NCBI GenBank assembly: GCA_011033025.1
Contig: WFMF01000073.1
Location: 526,579-590,578, forward strand
DNA from: Beroe forskalii
Taxonomy: Eukaryota > Ctenophora > Nuda > Beroida > Beroidae
Direction of reading: 5' to 3'
DNA: 64,000 nucleotides
The position numbers and the translations under genes are program-made. The notes under the pieces were generated by a model that searched no databases, was not told the origin of the DNA, and saw only the letters and a program-made list of their open reading frames with translations. This document shows, piece after piece, positions 27,401-34,553 of this stretch; the first letter of the stretch is position 1, and every line of letters starts with the position of its first letter.

Positions 27401-29477
27401 AATATGCTCTTATATGACTATATTAGCTTTCCAACTTTTTGAATTTCAGTTCAGGGGGTAAACTTATGAGTTTTAGAGCGATACCTTTAATTGCATAAAT
27501 TTTTGGTTAATTCTCAAATTTTCTGTAGCTCAGTAATTGCCTGAACATCATTAAATGCAAGCTTTGCCCCCAAGCTTTTGCACTTTGCACTTTAAATATT
27601 TAACTATTTAACTGTCCTGATTTTAACAATTTCCTATCACTTCAGGTCTGGTGGCAGGTGTTCGAATGGGTCCCTTTCTCCCGGTGGATGTCGGCGTAAC
27701 ACCACCAAACACAGCCTCACTAACATCGGAGCAGGTGTCAAGAAACTCGTGCAACTCCTGCAGAAGTTCCATGTGCTAGGTGGGCGAAATTATCTCATTC
27801 TTTTGTGAAATTATCTCTTTCTAGGGCGTATTAAGTAGTTAGGTATCTACGAAATTATATCTCTTTCCGTATATTCTCATAAACTGCAGTGTTTTCATGG
27901 TTTGGTTATCACTGGTTTCAGATAATTTGCTGATGTTAATTGCTTCTCGTAACATGAATATTTTGAATATGTAAATATTAATACTTGAGTAAAATAATAA
28001 ATACACGTGACTAGAAATCGTTCATTATTTGACCACAGTTGTGTGTCCGAAAATGGCTTAAATGTGTGCAAATCTTCGAAAATAATCGATGCTTGACCAA
28101 ACACAATAGATTGGCGCAATTATGTCCTAAAAAGCCGTAACCATATAGAATTATAACAAAGCCAATCTCTTTATCATTTATATGCTAGTTTCTAAATCGA
28201 TAGCACCGAGCGTGGAAGGAACCTATGTTTGTCGAAGCAAAGCTCCAGAAATCTGTTTGCAATCATACATTCCTACTTTCTTAATCAATACTCAATAACG
28301 TCCCTAATTAAAGCTGTCATCATTTAATTTTTATTCCATCGCCTTCAGGTTACAACTGCAAGTTAAACGATGCCATGGTCAAACAACTGTTTGTTTCGAT
28401 ATTTTTCTTCTCCAATACAACGCTGTTCAACACGATAATGGAATCGCCGCAGCAGTATTTCAGCTGGCACAAAGGTTTGTTTGATTAGGATTTAATTGTT
28501 GCACCTTTACGGTTCACTTTTCTGTTCATCACGACCAAGTCTAACTTACGGTCTTTGGCGCTAAAACAGTAAGGCGCTAAAACCGAACGACATTTTCTTG
28601 ATGAAAATGCGAAATCATTAAAGAAATTCTGAGCCGCGCATAAGTGCGCGCTTATGCGCGTTCACCTTTGACCTTGATCGAATGAAATCCCTCATTTTGT
28701 ATTTCTAGAAGCGAAAACAGCATACTTGCTTTCACATTATTGATTATCCATTCATTGTTTTATTCTGCAGGGATTCAGGTGAGAGTGCACCTTGACTACG
28801 TGTTGCGGTGGGCTCACCAATTCAACCTCTCGGCCGAATCTTCCAAGTACTTCAAATCCCTAAATCAGCTCCTGGACCTCTTGTCCCTACCTAAGAAAGA
28901 CTTGTTGGGTTCCTCCTGGTCAGCCCTGACTCGGACATTCCCAGACCTCTCCCCCGCACAACTTAACCATGTGCTATCGAACTACAGTACCTCACAGCGA
29001 CCCAAAAACTGGTCTCCAACGCCCCCGTTATCAATGGTCAATGATAACTGCATCAGAATAGAGCTGACTGCGTATCCCGCTCTCGTGATCCCGACCAGGG
29101 GATACAAACTCGGGACCTTCTCCGAGATCCCGGACAATCTGCGATCTCTTCTATCGAAGTTAACGCGGACTGTGGTAACGCACGGCTCCGCTTCGTCCAT
29201 GACCGAGATGCGGACAATTGTGTGCGAACTGCAGAAAAGCGAAAGTAAACCCATCGGATTAAAACTCAAGAAAACCTCATCCGGTCAGATTGTTGTCAGT
29301 GACATTGTGTGCAACTCGCCCGCACATTTAAGTGGCGTAATTGAGTGCCAGGACGAAGTTTTAAAAATCAACGAAGCCGATGTAACCGGCACAAATGTGG
29401 CACTCTGCAAGAAACTGATCCAGGATAGTGCGAATTCTGTTCAAATAACGGTTTGTAGAGGCAGAACCCGGTCGTAA
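3318..29477 (+). CDS. RADIL: RADIL-type Ras-associating/dilute/PDZ scaffold protein
   Basis: Twenty exons with matching phases: 3318-3466, 4212-4312, 4509-4623, 11994-12147, 12842 or 12867-12976, 13290-13449, 13694-13816, 13950-14042, 17865-17924, 18125-18216, 19825-19984, 22135-22261, 22984-23108, 23838-24061, 24488-24656, 25090-25357, 26105-26288, 27646-27779, 28349-28474, 28771-29477. The joined frame is 1126 residues, close to the 1075 of human RADIL. Domain order RA (about 230-335), FHA-like (about 370-480), DIL (about 525-900) and PDZ (about 1045-1126) is diagnostic of the RADIL/RASIP1 family, which binds Rap GTPases and promotes integrin adhesion. The C-terminal PDZ favours RADIL over RASIP1. 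Oddities: exon 5 needs either a weak acceptor or a one-base correction, exon 6 ends in an AT donor and exon 14 in a GA donor. The first exon is the least certain part. Confidence 0.88.
4212..4623 (+). CDS. RADIL: RADIL exons 2-3, N-terminal basic region
   Basis: Exon 2 (4212-4312) follows a clean CCGCAG acceptor and ends in phase 1 at AAG|GTAGGT. Exon 3 (4509-4623) continues in frame and ends in phase 2. Exon 3 encodes SKRLSKIIKNVRRSHSYN, which resembles the short serine/lysine-rich stretch upstream of the RA domain in vertebrate RADIL. No catalytic domain is expected. Exon 2 also contains ATGs at 4273 and 4303, so an internal start is possible. Confidence 0.65.
4624..11993 (+). other. RADIL intron 3 (7.4 kb), repeat-rich
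   Basis: No exon is supported between 4624 and 11993. It contains four TGACGTCA palindromes at 6286-6465 and 9331, and one at 11130. Several are embedded in a shared CCCTGATAATGACGTCA-like sequence (for example 6310-6328, and in reverse at 6458-6475; a degenerate copy sits near 9625). A stretch of abnormal homopolymers lies at about 8940-9300. Open frames on either strand are short and lack splice context. Confidence 0.6.
8940..9300. other. Homopolymer-inflated stretch, possible low-quality consensus
   Basis: Within about 360 bp nearly every run is 4-9 bases long (runs of T8, C6, G5, A6, repeated CCCC/GGGG/TTTT), unlike flanking sequence. The pattern resembles consensus built from reads with homopolymer errors rather than a biological repeat. 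The two overlapping plus-strand open frames here (8791-9012 and 8945-9181) should not be taken as genes. Confidence 0.45.
11994..12976 (+). CDS. RADIL: RADIL exons 4-5, linker before RA domain
   Basis: Exon 4 (11994-12147) encodes EEELYLWQSQLRQLHMF-like sequence (SIEELYLWQSQLRQLHMF) and ends in phase 0 at CCAAG|GTAAGC. Exon 5 ends at 12976 in phase 2 with the peptide LIRGFKSKRKTKDSVSSFG. The strong acceptor TTGTCAG before 12842 opens a different frame from this peptide; the frame becomes continuous if one A in the run at about 12873-12876 is removed, or if the weaker acceptor TTGAGAG before 12867 is used. I cannot tell a base error from real use of the second acceptor. Confidence 0.7.
13290..17924 (+). 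CDS. RADIL: RADIL exons 6-9, Ras-associating (RA) domain
   Basis: Exons 13290-13449, 13694-13816, 13950-14042 and 17865-17924 encode the RA domain. ILRILKVFAGPG followed by NNNAEYRSVLATIDST parallels the vertebrate LKVFGDSV...HYKSVLATGTSS start of the fold. Then come a predicted helix (VLEIKKQSISKYGF), YHLVCSTGF, and DMDSTRLELRHK matching the closing RRFELRK of RADIL. Family knowledge: this ubiquitin-like fold binds GTP-loaded Rap1. The exon 6/7 junction is best joined after GTG CTG GAG at 13449, which makes the donor ATAAGT rather than GTAAGT; the residues VLE are needed to match the family helix length. Confidence 0.85.
16613..16743 (+). repeat. Microsatellite, unit GCTATTTCTATA
   Basis: About eleven imperfect copies of a 12-base unit, GCTATTTCTATA, with variants containing ATTATT and TTTCTAC. 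An open frame through it reads as repeated Ile-Ser-Ile-Ala-Ile and is a by-product of the repeat, not a gene. Confidence 0.9.
17151..17550 (+). repeat. Imperfect tandem duplication, about 183-bp unit
   Basis: GCATGATGTGATGTTCGCCC occurs at 17151 and again at 17334. Downstream landmarks repeat in the same order: ACTTAAACCATTCATAAT-like segments, ACACTTTTAAGATA-like segments, TTGACAA-ATCAT and GTGAAAGAAGCT. A third partial start (GCATGACG) occurs near 17543. The units have diverged substantially, so the duplication is not recent. Confidence 0.8.
17930..18118 (+). repeat. Minisatellite, about 16-bp unit, in RADIL intron 9
   Basis: About ten degenerate copies of ACTCTGACACCACTTT fill nearly the whole 200-bp intron between exons 9 and 10. 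Units are most regular at 17950-18020 and decay on both sides. Confidence 0.85.
18125..22261 (+). CDS. RADIL: RADIL exons 10-12, FHA-like domain
   Basis: Exons 18125-18216, 19825-19984 and 22135-22261 encode a beta-rich region: YPGECPFLILIKGYDRTLDH, then VIHTTENIRCSINRQG, then CGKSFYVGKHYKFLYRE. These align in order with the vertebrate RADIL segments LLLLQGYSQ, LPLHCTIRRQ and LLSLGLYYLLLFKD, the atypical forkhead-associated domain of this family. Phases 2, 0 and 1 join cleanly. The typical FHA phospho-threonine pocket (GR...S..H) is not evident, consistent with a degenerate FHA fold. Confidence 0.8.
18217..18610 (+). repeat. Intronic duplications copying the exon 10 donor
   Basis: GGTAATTAAATCATTAACTA and the following ATCAGGATAATTCA...CTCATCAA occur at about 18217-18275 and again at about 18521-18570. 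A third partial copy, CTCATCAAGGGTAATT at 18591-18606, reproduces the exon 10 end and its donor (18206-18222). Between them, near 18285-18345, a segment with TAGCTCAATTGGTTAGAA resembles a tRNA A-box and may be a decayed SINE. Confidence 0.65.
19684..19767 (+). repeat. Long hairpin upstream of RADIL exon 11
   Basis: An 84-nt inverted repeat. The inner arms are perfect over 16 bp (19706-19721 and 19725-19740, GTGGTAATTTTACCAT and its complement) around a 3-nt loop. Imperfect outer arms (ATCTTAGGTGGTGGAAGGGG and CCCTTGCCACCCCCTAAGAT) extend the stem to about 40 bp. It ends 57 nt before the exon 11 start at 19825, so in the pre-mRNA it would sit where branch point and polypyrimidine tract are recognised. 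Confidence 0.85.
19995..20135 (+). repeat. Minisatellite GGTACCTTTTTGATGA after exon 11 donor
   Basis: Six or so degenerate copies of a unit close to GGTACCTTTTTGATGA begin about 10 nt after the exon 11 donor at 19985. Spacing varies from 16 to 30 bp. Confidence 0.7.
22984..25357 (+). CDS. RADIL: RADIL exons 13-16, N-terminal part of DIL domain
   Basis: Exons 22984-23108, 23838-24061, 24488-24656 and 25090-25357. Helical segments SHRNMLACAQLTIMSLRHVF, CDFLKPMLKLLSSTLEIVHF and YEHVAFHTTKMVFEFLPCIL follow the vertebrate DIL order (FQPGTFGQLLLKIARLIRET; LVPDLQPILFWMSNSIELLY; VYYVSKSLYICLPALL). Exon 16 then encodes a Ser/Pro/Thr/Ala-rich linker of about 75 residues, probably disordered. The exon 14/15 join keeps the frame only with a GA donor at 24062, where a 13-nt sequence equals the start of exon 15. 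Exon 13 carries two tandem in-frame donors 27 nt apart. Confidence 0.85.
23150..23345 (+). repeat. Minisatellite TAATCCTCGGTAAAAC, RADIL intron 13
   Basis: Seven or more degenerate copies of TAATCCTCGGTAAAAC occur in this 200-bp stretch, some reversed in orientation (CCGAGG). It lies between the duplicated donor of exon 13 and exon 14. Confidence 0.7.
24062..24500 (+). repeat. 13-nt direct repeat bounding RADIL intron 14
   Basis: GAAAAGTGCCTGT occurs exactly at the intron start (24062-24074) and exactly at the start of exon 15 (24488-24500). If the first copy is read through, the frame becomes KSACFLHFYCVFY and stops. Joining the two identical positions gives KSACDFLKP, which matches the DIL domain. 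This is the structure expected of an intron created by an insertion or tandem duplication. Confidence 0.8.
26105..28474 (+). CDS. RADIL: RADIL exons 17-19, linker and central DIL domain
   Basis: Exon 17 (26105-26288) encodes a basic linker. Exon 18 (27646-27779) contains IGAGVKKLVQLLQKFHVLG, matching VYQAALDLLRQLQVHPEV in RADIL. Exon 19 (28349-28474) encodes KQLFVSIFFFSNTTLFNTIM, matching the DIL signature MLAYLFFFSGTLLLNQLL. Family knowledge: DIL is the globular module shared with myosin V tails and afadin. All junctions are GT-AG and in phase. Confidence 0.88.
28771..29477 (+). CDS. RADIL: RADIL exon 20, end of DIL domain and C-terminal PDZ
   Basis: The last exon begins in phase 1 after TTCTGCAG and ends at TAA 29475-29477. 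The first 70 codons finish the DIL domain (VLRWAHQFNLSAESSKYF; LTRTFPDLSPAQLNHVLSNY matches LRAAFPALSPAQLHRLLTHY). A 100-residue linker leads to a PDZ domain: KPIGLKLKK (carboxylate-binding loop IGLKL in place of GLGF), SPAHLSG, CQDEVLKINEADVTG and ALCKKLIQ (alpha-B helix). The protein ends ten residues later with basic RGRTRS. In the family the PDZ recruits partners such as kinesin KIF14. Confidence 0.92.
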
Positions 29478-32353
29478 TGATGACTGTTTCTTTTAACTAT
29501 GCCAGTATAAAGGTTATACACGAACAAATATTTGCAGTTATGTATATTTTTCAATTCATTGAAATATTTTTTACGTATATTGAACCATTTTCAATAGATA
29601 TTTTATATAGGTGTTTGTGAAGCTTTAAATTTTTGAATTTATTGCTTTAAACGTCATAATTAAACACAGATAGTCGAACATTTAACAGTTATATATTAAA
29701 CGTGCAGTTTATAATCAATTCTGCACTACATTAGCATTTGAAATAGGTTGTTTTACTGATTTGCACCGTCAGTTTCTATTTTTCCCTGCAGGATCAATTA
29801 ATGAAATCACTTTGTTGACTTTTTTACGGGCAATACCGATAATATCGATATTATGAAAGTATGAAAGACTCATATGATCTACTGTCTGAAAAAGAGGCTT
29901 TTTATTATTATCATTTATATGAGTTTAATCATGAAGAATGTCACATAAAAATTTTCAATAATAGCTCATGATAAACCTTTGAATGATCATTTGGTTGGTT
30001 TTCGAATTTCGATAAAGAAAGCTTGTTTGTTGGTCTGTATATGAGTAGCCGACAAGCCTCATCAAACTGAAAACTAATTTGTCAAAACCATTTTGTTTCT
30101 ACAAATGATATTTCAAAGGAAACGATCTTGTGTCCAGTGTTAGCCACCATGATCCCTCTTTTCCCGTAAAAGCACACTTTCACGGCGTACCATCTGCAGA
30201 CTATAATACATTAATTTGTAGTTGTTTGCCAGTGTTGTCATTTAAATTTAATGATGAGTGATTCACCGATACTTTGTAACCTGAACATGTAATCGTTTTA
30301 AGAATATAAACTTAAGGCGAGGCAAAGACGGTTTCATACTTTACTTTTAAAGTAAGAAATATTTAGGACGATTCTTTTAATTATTGACAGCACCGAACTT
30401 TCCATGTTTTAATTAATTATTGAATACTGTTTTGTAATCATAATATTGATCGATTTCAATTTTCGGTTCTGAATAGATGATCGATGAATTCGACTTTATC
30501 TTTGTCTCTACATTTAAAAATACATGTTCAGATGTTCACTAGCATATTGAGAAGTGGACTTTTAATCTTAATCGGTGCACGGCACGCGTGCTTTTCTTGA
30601 TCTTCGATTAGCTAAGTTGCGATCGAGATGAATCACGCATCGTATATTTGTACGCACTTTTCTTCAATACTATAGGACGCACGGTGCGCTTGCTAAACAC
30701 GTATATCCCTGTCTGCGTTGCGCGGCGCGCTTCCGTAGGGAAGCGCCGCGCGCGTACACACACCTATGCAGGCTTAGGAAACGGTGCGCCATGATAAAAC
30801 GCGCGGTGCACCATCATGCGTGCTTGCTAAACACGTATATCCCTGTGTGATCGGCTCGCGCGGCGCGTACACGCACCTATGCGGGCTTAGGAACATGCAT
30901 GCGCGCGCACTTTCTTTGTAATATAAGACGGGCCATGCGCGCGCTTTTTTTTTAATACGCGCGGTGCGCCATGCTCGTGCGGTACTTTTTGATTTGACGC
31001 GCTGTATTGTTGACGTAAGCCATCCTAGTAGCTTCCCTGAAAAAGTGCAGCGCAAACAGGGGTTGTCAGGCGTTGCCTGACCCCCTCGCGCGCACAAGGC
31101 GCGCGCCGCGCCCCCCGACTCGCAGAGTCATCAGACAAAACAGGTACAGGGGTATTTACGTGTTTAGCAACAGTCTCGCTCCCGCAAGGATGCGCGGCGC
31201 GCGCGGTGCACCGCGTACACACGGTTGTGCGGGCTTAGGAAATATCTGAACGGCACTTCCCCTAACCAGGTTTAGCGCTTGCCGCGCCGCGCACTCCGTG
31301 CGCGTAACCAGGGTCCTGGTTAGGGCAAGAACGGCACAAAATACCAAATTTTACTGTTTTAAGAAAAACAAGAATAAGATAATGCAGAAAATTTGCTTTT
31401 ATCACTCGAAACTCATCAAAGCAGCAAATTTTCCCAGTTAACCTCCTAAGATCCAATTTGGAGTCAAAGATGCTGGTGAATGACTGAATGTGCAAATTGA
31501 AATAGTACGGATAATACATTGCTATTGTGACGTATGTGGTTATACAGAAAAGATTTAGATTGATGTATTTTATTTCTGTACATTAAAGGTTCCAATTACA
31601 AATTAATTTTGCCAGATTTTTTATTTTGTCTGATCATATTGTTAATAAATAAGGGGTCGTACAATAAAAGTTGAGGAAAGATTAATGAACATTAAGCTTT
31701 TGCTGATTTTCGAGAAATCTCTTATTGTTGCAGATTGATGTCTTAAGAAAGATGTTTTTTGATTCAAATATTTCTTATTGTTCTTATTCAATCCACCTGT
31801 ATGTAAATTATGATGTAATGACCCTGCCTTTCTATTTTTTACTATTGGTGGTACAATGTTCAATTTTTTAAAAAACTTATTCTTGTATTTCGAGTACCCT
31901 GTTAGGGTACATGATGAGAGAATAAGTGTGTCAAGGAATATTATCCAATTGTATTGTCATATGACAAAAATTTTATAATATGACAAATTTGTTTGAATTA
32001 AAAAAAATTTTATATTTATATTTAAATTTACCTTATAGCAGATTCTGATTAAATGAAACAAAGTTGAAGAGCAAGCAATGTTGGGTCACAGAAAAGCATT
32101 ATTCATTGATATATGCTAAATGTGCTTCTTCAGTCTCATTTGAGGGTATGATATCTTAAACATATAGATTCAAAAACAGAAGTACTCTTGCATACAGAAT
32201 TACTATTGTCCCCTTTCATTAAACAGTGTCAATTCTTTGTTTTTTCAATAGTAGGGCCCTGGGTCATTATGACTTTGTGAGCTTCAACTGAACGTTTTAT
32301 AAATATAAACCATATTATATATTTTGCAGTTGAACAGAGGATTCAGAACAGTC
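29478..32353. other. Intergenic region between RADIL and NRDC
   Basis: No supported coding exon. The first kilobase is very AT-rich and may include the RADIL 3' untranslated region, though no clear AATAAA signal follows the stop closely. A GC-rich repeat cluster occupies about 30560-31335. From about 31340 to the NRDC start the sequence is again strongly AT-rich. A TTTTGCAG acceptor just before 32332 leaves room for an upstream non-coding or coding NRDC exon that I cannot identify. Confidence 0.55.
30560..31335. repeat. GC-rich CGCGCG repeat cluster
   Basis: Long CG-rich blocks (GCGCGGCGCGC, GCGCGCCGCGCC) interrupt otherwise AT-rich DNA. A unit running from GCTAAACACGTATATCCCTG through a CG-rich block to CCTATGCRGGCTTAGGAA occurs at about 30690-30780 and 30820-30895, and a related piece (GTGTTTAGCAACAG...CGGGCTTAGGAAAT) at about 31155-31245. 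An inverted pair, CCCCTAACCAGG and CCTGGTTAGGG, lies near 31260 and 31315. Overlapping minus-strand open frames here are rich in Arg/Ala/Cys because of the composition and are not gene evidence. Confidence 0.75.
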
Positions 32354-34553
32354 ATGGTATTTGAGAAACTAGCATCCCAGATTAAAAGATTGTCATTGTC
32401 ATCATCTTGTTCTGGGGATTACTCAGAATCATCAGACTCTTCTAGTACTAGTGAGGTTAAAGATCCAAGAGATGCAATTGTTCAAAGACCTGAAGACTAT
32501 TCTGAGTGCAGATCCTTAACACTGGCCAATGGAATAAAATGTCTCCTGATATCAGATGGAGACCAGGATGAACTTTCTGACCCATCATCCTCTGACAAAT
32601 CTGCTGCTGCTATGGCAGTTAAAGTTGGGAGTGCCCAGGAGCCATCTGACATACCAGGTGATAATAATATAGTCATTTTCTCATAATTTTGGTTAATTTA
32701 TCTCTTGATTTGATTATAAATATCATTATGTCATATTTAAGGCTAACTCTTACCCATAGTGTACATAACTTTTTCTGTTCATTATGAGTGTATATAGGAG
32801 GAGAATAATTTCAATCCTAATGACCTGAATAAATGTTTCCCTTATAGGTTTAGCCCACTTATTAGAACATATGCTTTTCATGGGATGTAAGAAGTATCCT
32901 AATGAAAATGAATATGATAATTTTTGAGCTTACATGGTGGATCAAGTAATGCAACCACTGATTATGAGCTTGTGAGTAAAGTTTGAATATTGGCTCTTTG
33001 AAGATTCAAAACTTTTTGAGTCAATATGAAATTAATAGCATCTAAAGATTCCTGAAAATTTTATTTGAATGAAAATTTTCATCATTTGAATGAAATTTTC
33101 ATTCAATGAAATGTATAATTTCAGACATCATATTTGTTTGATGTTTCAACTGAACATTTTGAGGGTGCATTGGATCGTTTTGCTCATCAATTTATATGCC
33201 CATCTTTGAAGAAGGCATCTGTAAAAAGAGAGGTAAATCTTACAATTATTCTCCTTGGCATATATTGAATTCATTTCCTAAATTGAAAGAAGATTTTAAC
33301 CTATAGAAGAAAATATAGAAATATTTCATGCTGATCTTTAAATTTTCAGGTGGAAGCTGTAGATAGTGAATATATGGAAGGATTGCAAAGTGATACACAG
33401 AAATTAGAAGCAATTTTTATATCCCTCATCCAACCAGAGCATCCATTTAACCGTTTTACTGCAGGGAATAAGGAAACACTTTTAGAAGATGCAGAGGAAA
33501 TAACTCATGAATTGAGAAAATTTTATGACCAATTTTACTCAGCTAATGCAATGTACTTGTGTGTAAGTGTTTTTGTTTATAATCAGAACCTCTGAAGTGC
33601 ATGACAGAATTTTTGGCATGCTCAATTTGCTGCACCTAATATATTCAAAAGCCAGAATCATTTATCACCCAAGTTAATTTGTGAAATTTTCTCTTATAAA
33701 ATTAGTGATTCTTCTTAGCAAATAAATATATCCCAATTTCAGATGGTAAGTCCTGAACCTTTGGACAGGATGGAAGAAATGTCTAAAGTTTTTGAGCAGA
33801 TTCCCAACAAGAAAACGCTATTATTGTCTTGGGAAGACTATCCCTTACCAAAATTAAGTTGTAACTTCATAAAGTGAGTCACTCAAATAGTTGATCAATC
33901 AACTCCATTTGAACAACTGATATATTTTACAGGCCCCACATGACTAAGTCACATTTAAACTTTTAAATAGTTATCAAATAAAGTTGATCAAACAGCCAAT
34001 ATTTGGCAACTCCATTCAATCCACTGATGTGCTCCTGATTCTGACTTTAATTCTGATTTGTTACCAGATATTATCCTGTCAAAGATAAGACAAAATTGAT
34101 GCTGATATGGTTTCTAAAATCACAGCAGAAGAACTACCGTTCCAAACCAAATGATTATGTTTCATGGTGTATAGGCCATGAAGGCAAGGGTTCATTGCTA
34201 TCATATCTGAAATCAAAGGTGAGATCATAATAGATTTCAATGTGTCCTAGGTATCAAAATATATAATTTGCAGTACCAAGAATGAAGATGATGTATTTTG
34301 GTAATAAGTGTTGTACCTGACATCTAGATGTTTGTAATAAGTATGTTTTGTCTGAACAGAAAAGGTTGCCCCAGGGTTACGCTGTCAGTGTAGAATGTGG
34401 AACAAGTGCTGGTGGCTTTGATGACAGTTCAAACTTCACAAGACTTGACATTGTTATCAAACTCTCAGACAAAGGCTTAGAGATGTATCGTGATGTCATT
34501 ACGCTGGTTTTTCAGTACATTGAGATGTTGAAACGAAAGTTACCATGCTCCAG
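32354..34553 (+). CDS. NRDC: NRDC exons 1-7, catalytic N-terminal M16 domain
   Basis: The start is placed at ATG 32354 ([13 protein letters not shown]); an in-frame TTG extension upstream enters a likely splice acceptor. Exon 2 carries zinc motif [10 protein letters not shown] and [10 protein letters not shown], after which the frame breaks: AATTTTTGAGC has five T where six are needed to continue as [15 protein letters not shown]. Exon 4 gives [12 protein letters not shown] and [13 protein letters not shown], exon 6 gives [16 protein letters not shown]. Introns are all under 200 bp. Third-position GC is about 25 percent in exon 4 by hand count (18 of 71 codons), against about 55 percent in exon 15, so this block differs from the rest of the gene. 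Confidence 0.9.

Noticed and set aside
30774-31519. Four overlapping minus-strand open frames in the GC-rich cluster
   Set aside because: Arg/Ala/Cys-rich content follows from the CG repeats; no domain, no splice structure.
32900-32960. Programmed ribosomal frameshift in NRDC exon 2
   Set aside because: No stimulatory structure or known slippery heptamer is evident and the opposite-sign T-run change in exon 18 makes consensus errors more likely.
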